The notes beneath the pieces are model-generated. The model was not told where the DNA came from. It was given only the letters and a program-made list of their open reading frames with translations, and searched no databases. From assembly GCA_009760855.2 (NCBI GenBank), contig WPIO01000039.1, forward strand, positions 3,370,501 through 3,434,500: a DNA stretch of 64,000 bases. Reading direction: 5' to 3'. Below, piece after piece: positions 36,800 to 46,510 of the stretch. Position 1 is the first letter of the stretch. Each line of letters begins with the position of its first letter. This stretch comes from Cristatella mucedo (Eukaryota; Bryozoa; Phylactolaemata; Cristatellidae). A program made the translations under genes and the position numbers.

Positions 36800-37664
36800 T
36801 CACTTGCAATTCCTCTCTAACAAAACTCCTTTTAACATCATTTACGAAAAATCTAACCAGCTGTTTTTTCAATATCATTATTCTAGCAATAGTATGTTTA
36901 GTCAAGCTCCATATTGCATCTGTAGCTGTTCTTCTTTTTTCATCTTCGCCTTCACCTGGTTCTAGTAAATATCTAACAGTTGTTCCAAGTTCTAATAATT
37001 TTTCTTGTTCTCAAACTTTTCTATGATATTTTGGTATACTCAGTTTTACTGATTCTTTTTTTATCGCCTTTACAGGTTCTTCACCAATAGATCTTGTAAC
37101 GCTATTATTTAGATAATCAATAATCTTTGGTAAATTATAAATCCATTCTTTATTTCTAGTATAATCTCCATTATTAATATTTTCTAATTCCTTCCCATAT
37201 TGCGCAATAAATGCTCTTTCTGCTACAGTTCTATTCATTCTTTCAACAAGTGCAACACTCTTTTTACTACTAGCTTTTATAACTTGCGTTTCATGTCTTT
37301 TCATTTCTTTCATAAATTCTCCTTTCAACTCAGTTCCAGGATCTACTGTTATCTTCTTTGGCCATTTCAATAAACTTTTTGTATACATATCTATTATGGC
37401 TTGTGTTACTTCTTTAGAAGACTTTGTTTTAAGTGGTCTCGAGTCTTTATATCTGCTAGCAACATCAATAACACTCAAAGCATATTTGTAACCAGAATCA
37501 TTCGGCATATATAAAATGTCTGCCTGATGACTTTCATTCGGTTCAACAGTATTAAAGAATCCTTTTGGAATTACTTTAGGTCTTGGCTTGAATATCTGGC
37601 TTATATCTGAGTCTGGATTAAATTTCCCTTCCTTTTTTCTTTCATTTAGAGTTAAAAATGACAT
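36783..37664 (-). pseudogene. Polinton integrase (rve family), one in-frame stop
   Basis: A retroviral-type DDE integrase that would insert the element into host DNA. The rve core carries Asp49 (SHQADI), Asp108 (TVDPGTE) and Glu141 (LVERMNRT), spacing close to D,D-35-E. A TGA at 37011-37013 (complement) interrupts the frame. Coding then continues in the same frame to a TAG at 36783-36785, including VRYLLEPGEGE, ATDAIWSL and RSFVREELQV, the conserved C-terminal pattern of Polinton integrases. No N-terminal HHCC zinc finger is evident. Start ATG at 37664 is only 9 bp from the divergent gene at 37674. Confidence 0.93.
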
Positions 37665-37673
37665 TCTATAGAA
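37664..37673. promoter_or_regulatory. palindromic divergent start spacer TTCTATAGAA
   Basis: The ten bases between and touching the divergent ATGs of the integrase and the 37674 gene form a perfect palindrome. Each half supplies the TATAGAA-ATG arrangement found before most other genes of the element. It is therefore a strong candidate for a shared bidirectional initiator. Confidence 0.55.
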
Positions 37674-37988
37674 ATGGAAATATTTTGTGATACTTTTTCG
37701 ACATCATTTAGCGAAATTGAATACTTAGAGTCAGGTCATCCAGTTTGCCAAAAGGTTAAACGAAGACCAAAGTTAAAGTATGAAGTGCGTAGTGATATCT
37801 GTGATTTAGATAGTACAGAAACAGAATTCGATTGCGGTATTTCAAGAAATAACAAAATAATCATTTGTGCAGATTGTTATTATGCAAGGAATAAATATTC
37901 TAAACAAAGACCTACAAAGATATACTGTTTAGCCAAGAAACACTTTAAAAAAGGTGTTCCGAGTTATTCTGTAATCATCATTGTTTAG
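37674..37988 (+). CDS. small cysteine-rich protein, unknown
   Basis: A 104-codon intact frame with eight cysteines, including a late CADCYYARNKY pair that could bind zinc. It starts MEIFC, much like the MEIYC start of the protease gene at 45755, whose N-terminus is a zinc-ribbon-like module, so the two may be distant relatives. No family recognised. It diverges from the integrase. Confidence 0.6.
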   Translation: MEIFCDTFSTSFSEIEYLESGHPVCQKVKRRPKLKYEVRSDICDLDSTETEFDCGISRNNKIIICADCYYARNKYSKQRPTKIYCLAKKHFKKGVPSYSVIIIV

Positions 37989-38086
37989 AACACGAATCAA
38001 TAATGCATATAGCAAAACTATTTCCGCTAATAAAAGGTAAGCATAAAGCAACAAAATTAATTGTTTTATTAGTTCATCTATATTTT

Positions 38087-38947
38087 TCAGGTACTTATGT
38101 AAGAAATTAATAGATTAACTTTCATATTTCCTAGGTTATCAACATAATAATATTCTATCGGAACTCTAGTATGGTATGCATAATACTTAAAATCTGTTCC
38201 AGTCGGCGATGTATTTATAGCACGTATATCTCCTGATACTATTGTCATATCGCTGTTAGGCTTTAGTTGTATACAGTCTGATGATCCAACAATCGTTGCG
38301 CTTAGTATTATTAGTGGAGGACTATTCTTATTTGTCCAAGAATATGCAGTAGAAATATTAATAATAGAATTCATTGCTCTAGGATTAAATGTAAGTACAA
38401 CAACTTCTGTTATTTTTTTAACTGTTCTATCAACATAGGATTTCGTTGCAGCATCAGAAGAATTAACAGGTCCAGCAACATTTATTGTAGAATTATTATT
38501 CATATTTATATTTGTTGTAGCAGGAGAATTCTTCAATAATACATCTCGTTTTAATCCTCCATGAGTAACACAAAAATCATCAGGTAAAACTGTTGGAGTA
38601 GTAAGACTAGAATTCCAATATGTAGAAGTAATAGCAAAACTATTCATATTTAAATCTCCAGTCATTGTATCTCCAGATTTCTTTACATAGTTTGATACTT
38701 GACTAACAATAACAGCATCTGTTGAATTAACTCCTGGAGCAAGATTTGTAATTGGTCTATTCTGAAGATTTAAAGAAGTACCACTATTTACAATAAAGTT
38801 TGCATCTGCATACGATTTAGTTAGAGCATCACCATTATTCACAGGATCTCTCATATTAATAATTCTATTACCATTTGCATCAAGATCTGATAGAATATAA
38901 CCATTTATTCTACTTACATAGTCATTGCAATGATGTCTTCGACTCAT
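38087..38947 (-). CDS. phage-tail-fibre-like protein 1
   Basis: An intact 286-codon frame. The N-terminal half is made of shaft-like repeats with the pattern I-x-N-(L/M)-x-x-P-V-N-x-x-D-A-x-x-K-x-Y-(V/A)-D: NMRDPVNNGDALTKSYAD, NLAPGVNSTDAV, and VAGPVNSSDAATKSYVD. A KSGDTMTGDLNMN linker is typical of bacteriophage tail fibres. The last ~95 residues differ and probably form the receptor-binding tip. The start resembles that of fibre 2 (SDLDANGN in both). By analogy it would be a trimeric attachment fibre on the virion. It overlaps the upstream nuclease gene by 26 bases. Confidence 0.75.
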   Translation of the reverse strand: MSRRHHCNDYVSRINGYILSDLDANGNRIINMRDPVNNGDALTKSYADANFIVNSGTSLNLQNRPITNLAPGVNSTDAVIVSQVSNYVKKSGDTMTGDLNMNSFAITSTYWNSSLTTPTVLPDDFCVTHGGLKRDVLLKNSPATTNINMNNNSTINVAGPVNSSDAATKSYVDRTVKKITEVVVLTFNPRAMNSIINISTAYSWTNKNSPPLIILSATIVGSSDCIQLKPNSDMTIVSGDIRAINTSPTGTDFKYYAYHTRVPIEYYYVDNLGNMKVNLLISYIST

Positions 38948-39755
38948 CTATATAGTTATTAATTAAAATTTTTGATCTATCTAGCACTTCTTTAACAATA
39001 GGAACTATTCTAACAAATCTACAAGGATCATCTTCTTCTACAACTTGGATCAAACATCTTTTTATATAATACTTTATATCATAACCATTTGCTTTCTTAT
39101 TGTTAAATCTGCCATACTTACTTATAATATCAAACTCAAAATCAAAATACTTTTCATCTTTAAGTAATAGCATAAAAATTGGTTCTCTAAGTGGCATATC
39201 CAAATCAGTATTAGGAATTCTTACATTACCGGCTGCTACATAATCTAATGGAGGTTCTTCACAATTCAACCCAGGAACAAAAATCTCAAACTCAGAGTAA
39301 AAGCACTCACTAAGTTTTAAAACATGTAACCCAAGTAAACACTGCGCGTGATATTGTTTAGGTATAAAATCATCAATGATATTTCTGCTCCATAAACATT
39401 TTATTTCTACTAGAGTATTGTTATCTATTATTCCATCAGGAGAATATCTGTACACACCATCACTACTAAAACAATCGTTTGTATGATCAAATTTTACTTT
39501 CAGTTTCATTTCTAAAAACTTTGCAGCAATAGGTTCAAATACTTTACCGAATATCATTGGAGGAAATCTCATACTAGAATTGTTAGCAATGTATTTTTTT
39601 AGTTTTCTATTTGCAATTAATTCTATATCAGTTTCACTCTGATCTCCAAATACTAAATCATTTCCAAGCACTGAGTAAACCTCTGAGCCTCCAATATTCA
39701 AAGACATTGATTTTTTCCACTCATCTGAACCTTGTACACAATCAAATTTATTCAT
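38922..39755 (-). CDS. YqaJ/lambda-exonuclease-type PD-(D/E)XK nuclease
   Basis: An intact 277-codon frame. The N-terminus QGSDEWKKSM...IGGSEVYSVLG is the classic start of the YqaJ/alkaline-exonuclease fold. Catalytic residues are visible as Glu74 (FGKVFEP), Asp107 (RYSPDG), and Glu118/Lys120 (LVEIKCL), followed by IPKQYHAQCLLGL with the supporting Gln. These enzymes resect double-stranded DNA for single-strand annealing recombination and act in replication or packaging of large DNA viruses. It lies between capsid and fibre genes. The 8-base overlap with the capsid gene and the undamaged frame are notable. Confidence 0.82.
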   Translation of the reverse strand: MNKFDCVQGSDEWKKSMSLNIGGSEVYSVLGNDLVFGDQSETDIELIANRKLKKYIANNSSMRFPPMIFGKVFEPIAAKFLEMKLKVKFDHTNDCFSSDGVYRYSPDGIIDNNTLVEIKCLWSRNIIDDFIPKQYHAQCLLGLHVLKLSECFYSEFEIFVPGLNCEEPPLDYVAAGNVRIPNTDLDMPLREPIFMLLLKDEKYFDFEFDIISKYGRFNNKKANGYDIKYYIKRCLIQVVEEDDPCRFVRIVPIVKEVLDRSKILINNYIDESKTSLQ

Positions 39756-41412
39756 TATATTTCTGGTTTAAATTTTTTAAAATGTCACTTCCATCATAAA
39801 CATATGTTCCCTTACTGCAAGTAAATGGTGAACCATTACCATTAGAAGTAAGTTCAGCACTGTTTTCACAGATGGTTAGATAATGAATCATAACATTTGT
39901 TTGATTAGCGCCAGCAGTAGCAGGGATTTGAGAGTTAAACTCAATAGTTACATCAAGCTTTGAAGTAACTCTTAAAGGTTCATCGTTATACTGAAGATCA
40001 ATCACATGAATTGGATACAGCGACAGCCATTCAGGATAAGTAACACCAACTGGTTCTGTAAGTTCATTTAATCCAAGATATTGCTTTCTGAATTGAGTAA
40101 AATCTAGACATGCTGTTGAGCATTTAGCATCTTTGAAATAGCAGCTTCTAGGAACAGCAGGGTACTGTTTATAACCATTAGCAAGTACAGTTACATTTTT
40201 AATATCGCAGTGATTGTAAGTACACGGATTACCAGCGTAACTATCAAACTTATTATAGTTTTGTGCTGCAACAATCAGCCATCTAACTTTATCAATAGTA
40301 TTTTGTACAGATAGAGTTTTAGTAAACTTTAAACCTTGGTTGAAACTAGTTATCGTAATATTCTCATAACGTCTAACCCTGTAATTTAATCTAATCTGTT
40401 TAGCTCTTTCACTAGATACGTCTGCAAGAGGTCTTTGAATACTTTCTTTAGGATTTACACATGGAACTATTAGTCTCATTTTTGACATAGCTACTTTAAG
40501 TGCCATCCAAGTGCCATCAGCTGCAATTCCTGCACCTCTAGCCGCCATAATGTTAGCTGCGCCAGATGTACCAATCATAACAGCATCAAAGTAACTCCCA
40601 CCAACTCTTGTCATCTCAAGCGTAAATGGAATATTATAAAGAATTTTATTCATGTCAGCACAAAATCCAGACAATCTTGCAAGTGGAAATGAAATACTGA
40701 ATGATCCAGGAGAGTCAGCAACAATATTTGAAAGACACCTTCTGTATACAAAACCATTATTAGAAGTAGATATTCCACTTGCAGCTGAGCTTGTATAGCT
40801 GTCAGCTACATACAAATCATCTGGATTAGCTGCCTCATCTTTTTTCCATCCAGTTGCAGGTCCTTCTGTTCGATTGTAATCATTTGGATATGTACGTAAT
40901 TCCATAAGAGTTGTAACTGTTCCAGGAGCCTGTCTATGCGAGTATGTTTCTATTTCTTCAGCACCAAGTCTGATTCTCATTGAACTGAAAAGCCATGCTC
41001 CAGCATTGTTGACGAGACCTGCAGCAACAGTTCTTTTAAGCGGATCAAATTGCGCGTTACTGCCTGCAGCAGGTGCAACAGTTTGAACCTTTATCTGTCC
41101 TTAAAGCAACAGATAAGCATCTGAAAGCACATAGCAAAGCTGTTGTTCACCAGGAACAGTGAATGTTACTAATTTATTTGCAATATCACCAGTCTCACTT
41201 CCATTGCTTTGATAAAATTCTCTGTATTGATAATCTTCAATTTTATAGTTAGGAAAACTAGGATCACCTAATTCGAGTATGTTCTCAATTGGAGCACTTG
41301 CCATTTCTTCTCTATATAAAAAAGTAAACATGTATTTCTTATTCTGAATGTATAAACCAGCACCAATTTTTTTCATATATCCTCCATATCCATCAGCTCT
41401 CGTTGCAGGCAT
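39748..41412 (-). pseudogene. hexon-like major capsid protein, one in-frame stop
   Basis: A 554-codon reading frame from ATG 41412 to a stop at 39748, interrupted only by a TAA at 41101-41103 (complement). Both sides read in the same frame: DAYLLL before, GQIKV after. The protein has LVNNAGAWLFSS, RIRLGAEEIETY and LSGFCADMNKILYNI, features I associate with the large hexon-like proteins of invertebrate Polintons and related viruses. It would form the main capsid shell as a double jelly roll. Length and position among minor capsid genes fit. The fold assignment is by recalled sequence pattern and needs a profile search. Confidence 0.72.
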
Positions 41413-41438
41413 AATAGCAGGAACAGCAGATTTTTCTT

Positions 41439-41933
41439 TTATAACTCTTCTAACTCTTTGTATGCCTTAGGATCATTTTCTTTTAACGTTTCTGAATAAT
41501 CTTCAGTTTCAGAATCCTCCATTTTTGCTTTGTATTTCTTTTTGCTTTTTGGTTTAAGTTTATCAAGCATTGCTCGTTTTATCTCAAGATCCATCTCTTT
41601 CATTTTTCTATCATAATCTTCTTCTTTTTTACGTTTCTCGAACTCATACTCAAGTTCTTTCTTTCTTCTTTCTTCATCAAGTTTGTCATCAAGTTCTCTT
41701 CGTTTATTAGCATATTCCTGGTCAATCTTTTCTTTCTTCGTCTGCAACTCAGTTTATTTTCTTGCCTGATGCATTTCAATTCCTTTGTTGGCAATATTCA
41801 TACTAAGCCCAGTTAGTCCAGTAAGCACAGGAGCTGCTTTTTCAATACCATCAATAATCTTATCAAGTATGCCAGAACCATGATATTTTCCACCAGTTAT
41901 CCTACCACGACCAATTCTAGCATAGCTACCCAT
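41439..41933 (-). pseudogene. coiled-coil minor virion protein candidate, one stop
   Basis: ATG at 41933 after TATAGG. The N-terminus is Gly/basic (MGSYARIGRGRITGGKYHG), followed by an amphipathic segment. A TAA at 41754-41756 breaks the frame, after which about 100 codons of strongly charged Lys/Glu coiled coil run to 41439. ITGG|K fits the adenovirus protease cleavage pattern (M/I/L)-x-G-G|x, so the basic N-terminus may have been processed like an adenovirus core or pVI-type protein. Not recognised as a named family. Confidence 0.55.
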
Positions 41934-41939
41934 CCTATA

Positions 41940-42797
41940 TTATTTAGAAAATTCTATTGTAGCTAGAACATCTGTAATAGTATTTATTGTATTTTTATTT
42001 TGATCTGTTAAGTTAATTCTAATACTACTTACAGCATCAATGTCTCCACGAGTAGGCAAGAATAAGATATTTGGAATGTGCCCATCAACCTTTTCTCCTG
42101 GATCAATATCATCAATATCAATTAAATATAAAGATGATGATTGCTCTAAAAATTCTTTTTTATGTTCAACATAGTTTCTATTAGGATCTACCAAATCACA
42201 ATCAATGCTTATCCATTTTACTCCAGAATTGTCAGGAAGTTGCATTTTATTCCAAGCTTTATAAGTACCAGAGAAATACATTGCTTTTTCTATAGCTTCA
42301 TATGGAGTTCCACCAACCATTGCAGCATCGAATGTGCCTTGCAGGTTTGAATTAAAACCTAGAGTATCTCCAATAGAGTTGATTGTTCCAGAATTTTCTC
42401 CAAGTAATACAACAAAATCTCCAGCAACTTGCATTATTATTTTATCATCAGCATCGACGCTAAATCTTATTCCAGTACTATTTCTATTAGCAAGATTGAT
42501 GAGCATAGAGTTTGGTTTTACAGTTAATAGTGCTTGATTTAATGCATAAACAATCTTTTGACTATCATAATATCCTTCTGGTATAGCAACTGAGGAATTG
42601 TTTGGAGATGTCATATTTGCTTTATACCGAAGCATATCGTTTACAGCATGAGTAACATTTGTTATTATTCTGTTTGTATATGCAAACTCAACTCTCCGTA
42701 AGCCTATTTTGTTAAAACCAGAATCAGATCCAAGCATTAATGGAGGAACAAGAGTTTTTGAATCAGAACTAGTAGTTCCAGTTATTCTTATTGACAT
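41940..42797 (-). CDS. penton-like minor capsid protein 1
   Basis: 285 codons from the first ATG (42797, preceded by TATAAGA); an upstream extension exists only with a non-ATG start. It contains VAIPEGYYDSQKIVYALNQA and SIGDTLGFN, resembling the (L/I)P-x-G-x-Y-x-x-x-x-I ... LGF pattern of penton-like vertex proteins. It ends SIRINLTDQNKN..ATIEFSK, like the ITDQN C-terminus of its neighbour. It probably occupies capsid vertices as a single jelly roll. Intact frame. Confidence 0.58.
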   Translation of the reverse strand: MSIRITGTTSSDSKTLVPPLMLGSDSGFNKIGLRRVEFAYTNRIITNVTHAVNDMLRYKANMTSPNNSSVAIPEGYYDSQKIVYALNQALLTVKPNSMLINLANRNSTGIRFSVDADDKIIMQVAGDFVVLLGENSGTINSIGDTLGFNSNLQGTFDAAMVGGTPYEAIEKAMYFSGTYKAWNKMQLPDNSGVKWISIDCDLVDPNRNYVEHKKEFLEQSSSLYLIDIDDIDPGEKVDGHIPNILFLPTRGDIDAVSSIRINLTDQNKNTINTITDVLATIEFSK

Positions 42798-42819
42798 TCT
42801 TATATTATATTTCAATAAT

Positions 42820-43677
42820 TTATATTACAACAGTAATTTGTTGAGAACCAAAATATAAGACTTTCAAATTTTGATCTGTAATTGTAATCAATATATCAGA
42901 AATAGAATCACCAACAAGATTGTGATATTCAAGAGTATTCGGCTCATATACCATTTGTTCCCAAGGATATAAATTATAAGCAAAACTTCTAAGAGCTTGT
43001 GTTTCAATATTATTTATATAACTTGTTCCACTAGCAACCAAATTACAGTTTATAAGAATTAAGCTTAGGTCAGAAACAAAAACTTCATTCTCTGAAGTAA
43101 TTTTTTCTGCTGGATCTACAACTACTTGTGTAAACTGTTTTCCAGGAGCTGCACTATATGCATCTAATGGAAGTGTCTTGTCTGTTGTACAAACAGTTCC
43201 AGTAAATCTAAGTAATGTAGCTATAGTAGATTAAACAGCAACAAATGTTAACCCAGCAGGCATAGTAATCCAAGAATTAGAAGTAGCAGTATCAATGCCT
43301 AAAACAAACTTATCATTTCCAGATAATACGACAGAGTTATTTATTGTATCTGCAATACAAATATTTACATCATCAGATACAGCAGCATATATGCCAGGTG
43401 GTATTCTTACTATTCGATCAGATCCACCAGTAATCCTGTAAACAAAAGTATTATTTGCAGATGTAATGTTTTTAATAGAGTTAGTTCCGACAAACTTTTT
43501 GAAGCATACCTTAAACCTTTTATTATTAAGTTTAATTGGGTTATTGATGTTTACTCTAATAGGATTAGTAGTTCCACTTATATTAAAAATATACCCCTCT
43601 TTACCTGCAATGGTATCTTTTTTGATTGACTCAACATTTTTTAGAATATCCTTAGCTACACCAAGAAGATCAGACAT
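42820..43677 (-). pseudogene. penton-like minor capsid protein 2, one stop
   Basis: A 285-codon frame from ATG 43677 interrupted by TAA at 43231-43233; the same frame continues to 42820. It has RIPPGIYAAVSDDVNICI and a C-terminus ISDILITITDQNLKVLYFG, sharing the IP-x-G-x-Y and I-x-I-x-(L/I)TDQN signatures with the gene just downstream. I infer paralogous vertex proteins arising by duplication. The ATG is preceded by TATATAGAAA. Confidence 0.58.
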
Positions 43678-43680
43678 TTT

Positions 43681-45028
43681 CTATATATCATATAAAAGTT
43701 TATTAATCTTAGCAATGTATGACTTAGGTACTTTTCTAGATTTTGCAAGGTAATCAACAGCAGCACTAATAGAATTTACTACTCCAGTATTTCCAGCAGC
43801 AAGTTCACGAATCCACAATTCTATCTTGTTAAATACTTCCGAATCACTCTTTACAACTAATGGTATTATTTCAATGCCGCTACCAACTTTTTGTTTTAAA
43901 TAATCTAAAAATTTTTGTTCTTTTACACTTCTTTTTTTCTTTCTGTCTAGCTCTGTAATAACACTGGAAAGATTCTCTTCACTAAGATTCTCCACAGTCT
44001 TTTTTACTTGTTTATTTATTCCATCGGTTTTCTTTGCTACGACAATATCAAGTAAATCTTTCTTTACAACTGTTAACATATATGCTTTTTTTATTGCTTC
44101 AACCTGTTTACCATCAAGTTTATTATAATAACCAATTGCGAATTCTAATATATCATGAGCAGTCTGACCTAGTTCTTGTTCAGAAGTATCCATTTTTTCA
44201 TTAAAAAGCTTTTGTCCAAGTTCATATCGTTTTAAATCTTTATTTGTACTATCAATCTCATTTATTATTCTTGGTACGTAACTTGGGATATATCCGTTTT
44301 TTTCATTAAGTAATTTAATTAGTTCAGCTTTATCCAAATCTTGTATTTGAGTTTTTTTCGGTGTGCCAGTGGTTGGATTTATATTTAACTCTTCAGCTAA
44401 ACCTTTTTGAGCAGTATAAATCTTAGCTGATTAAACAGCCTCTTTTTGGATAGCGACAGAAGAGCCTTTACGGCTATCACCACCGCTTGCAGTGGCGATA
44501 AAGAATCGCCCACTGCAGGAATCGAACCCACGACCTCGGGACCGAGATCGTGAAAGCAACCGCCTTACCTAGTGTGCCGTATCAATAGCTTCTCGTATTT
44601 CTGGATTTGCTGCATATGTATTTGCTTGATTTGCTATAGTAATAGCTTTTTTATGCTTTCCTTCACTAACAGCTGTTCTTGCTTTTTGAATAGTGCTTGA
44701 TATATCTGGTTTTTGTTTGTATTCTAAAACTTTCTGCAGTTGTTATTTGTTTTCTATTTGTAAAGCAAGTTTAGGTCTAATTCTTTTAAGTTTCTCAACA
44801 ACAACTTTACCTGAGTTATCAGTAGATCTCTCTAATGCTTGCTCGTTTAATCTATGCTCAGCAGCATCTCTTATAGCAATTTCTGATTCTATTCTTTGTA
44901 TCTCACTGGAGTTTTCTAGAATATTTGCATCTCTTAGATCTTGCAGGTTTTGCAGTTTAGTTTCATAATCTAATGCCTCTTGAACACTTCCTTTGTAAGG
45001 TTTTTACGACTCGAGTAAATTTTTCCAT
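43681..45028 (-). pseudogene. helical/coiled-coil protein split by a SINE
   Basis: The minus-strand coding signal begins at ATG 45028 and ends at 43681. The N-terminal part (about 45000-44750) is rich in Glu/Lys/Leu heptads. A TAA lies at 44743-44745, a frameshift near 44995, and a SINE occupies about 44427-44579. The rest (44340-43681) is open for over 210 codons and highly helical, ending with AAVDYLAKSRKVPKSYIAKI. No family recognised. Its place between the ATPase and penton genes suggests a virion or scaffold protein. Confidence 0.55.
44427..44579 (-). mobile_element. tRNA-derived SINE inserted in Polinton gene
   Basis: TTAGCTGATTAAACAGCCTC at its left, AGAAGAGCCTTTACGGC, CACCGCTTGCAGTGGCGAT and GAATCGAACCCACGACC (complement of a B box), ending CCTAGTGTGCCG. 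Same family as copies near 13625, 25016 and 26293. It interrupts a viral open frame and is foreign in composition. A target duplication was not clear. Confidence 0.85.
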
Positions 45029-45048
45029 TAAACATTTTACTATATCTA

Positions 45049-45720
45049 TTAATAATTAAAAAATGTCATTAATTGCTTTCCCTCTGAATCAACAGACCAA
45101 AATCTGCCTTCCGATTCAGTCTTAGTTAGATCTATTATGCAATATCCAAAACGGTTTCTAGTACAAGAATTAACCCATTCTCTAAATTGTTTCTTATCAA
45201 TATCTCCAAGATATGCATAACGAATATACTCAATATCAGTTGTGTTTTGCTTAAATATTACTATTAGATTTACCATATTTCTAATTTCTCTCCTATGTAT
45301 ATTCGTAAAGCCTTGAGCAAGATAGAAAATATTTAGACCTTTATGTCTTCCTCGTGTGAAATATTCTAATATTTTAGTTTGATCCTCTGTCATTAAATCA
45401 TCAAGTACAACAAAATTCTTGCAGTTCTTATACGAGTCTACTTCTGGCATAGCATCAATTCCGTTAATCCAAGAATAAGCCTTGTTTTCTTTTGTCATTG
45501 ACATGAGTCCACGATACAACTTTTGATCTAAACTTGAAGCAATAATTGTACAACAATCATAATTAACCATTCCATAAAATATCCAATTCATTATAAGTTG
45601 AGACTTACCTGAACCACTTGGACCTAAAACTAAAGCTCTGATTGGTACACTTTGCAATAGTTCTTTATGCCCAGTATCTACATCTTGTCCAAAATTAAAC
45701 GCCCTTACTCGAAGAGACAT
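45049..45720 (-). CDS. FtsK/A32-like DNA-packaging ATPase
   Basis: An intact 223-codon frame. Walker A is GPSGSGKS (residues 33-40) and Walker B FVVLDD (103-108); the downstream ARG/sensor region RGRHKGLNIFYLAQG is typical of the A32/HerA-FtsK packaging branch. It would drive genome DNA into preformed capsids. The start ATG follows TATAGGAA and diverges from the protease gene, with 34 bp between ATGs. It is one of the few intact core genes. Confidence 0.93.
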   Translation of the reverse strand: MSLRVRAFNFGQDVDTGHKELLQSVPIRALVLGPSGSGKSQLIMNWIFYGMVNYDCCTIIASSLDQKLYRGLMSMTKENKAYSWINGIDAMPEVDSYKNCKNFVVLDDLMTEDQTKILEYFTRGRHKGLNIFYLAQGFTNIHRREIRNMVNLIVIFKQNTTDIEYIRYAYLGDIDKKQFREWVNSCTRNRFGYCIIDLTKTESEGRFWSVDSEGKQLMTFFNY

Positions 45721-45754
45721 TTCCTATACTAAAAAAAGTTTTTATATTATAGAA

Positions 45755-46487
45755 ATGGAAATTTACTGCTTGAAATGTAAGAAGCCTACAGATAACATTC
45801 ATGAAGAGTATGTCGAGATAGATAGTACAAAAGGTCTTAGAGGAATGACTAAAGCAATTTGTGTGATTTGTGAAAGTAAAAAGTCAAAGTTTGTTAGGTT
45901 AAGAAGTGTTGGTGAAGGTGTTTAGTCTCATGGTAAAAAGTTAGGTACTGGAGTTCTGTCTCATGGTAAAAAGTTAGGTACTGGAGTTTTGAGTCATAGA
46001 AAGAAATTTGGTGGTGGAGTTCTATCTCATGGTGGAAGTGAAATGAGTAAAGATATAATACTTTCTGAACTAAGAAGAACTATCAACAATTTAAAAAAAA
46101 TTAAAAAGTACGCCACTAACTGATTTTGAAATAAACCAATATGTTAAAGAATTAGATATAAAAAATTTCAGAGGTGTATTTGCAAGAGATGAATTAAGTT
46201 CTCCAGAACAGAATGAGTGCCTTATTTGAAATACTGGTAAATCAGATCTAGCAATATATCATTGGGTAGCTCTTAAAAAAATAGGTGATCGATGTTTGTA
46301 CTTTGACTCGTTCGGTGCTCCTCCAATGCCAGAAGTGATTAATTATTTCGGTGTTACACCAAGTTTTCAAACGTTTCAACTGCAAAAGTTTAATCAAATG
46401 GATTGTGGAATGAGGTGCTTAATCTTTCTTAAATTAATGGAATTTTTCGATTTTGGTACAGTCATTGCAATTATTAATTTGAATTAA
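45755..46487 (+). pseudogene. adenovirus-type maturation protease with zinc-ribbon N-term, broken
   Basis: The N-terminus MEIYCLKCKK ... ICVICES has two CxxC pairs (zinc ribbon). Three 33-bp tandem units encoding SHGKKLGTGVL follow (45926-46024), then the protease domain: NFRGVFARDELSSPEQNE, YHWVAL (catalytic His), YFDSFG and MDCGMRCLIF (catalytic Cys). This is the adenovirus-type Cys protease that matures capsid proteins. Damage: TAG at 45923-45925, a frameshift in the A-rich run near 46095-46110, and TGA at 46227-46229. The zinc-ribbon and repeat parts may once have been a separate gene. Confidence 0.87.
45926..46024 (+). repeat. three tandem 33-bp units
   Basis: Units at 45926-45958, 45959-45991 and 45992-46024, the first two nearly identical, plus a partial fourth. 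Each encodes 11 residues (SHGKKLGTGVL-like). The TAG just before the first unit sits where the preceding unit boundary would have Leu. Confidence 0.9.
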
Positions 46488-46510
46488 ACAAAATATTTCT
46501 ACTATATAGA

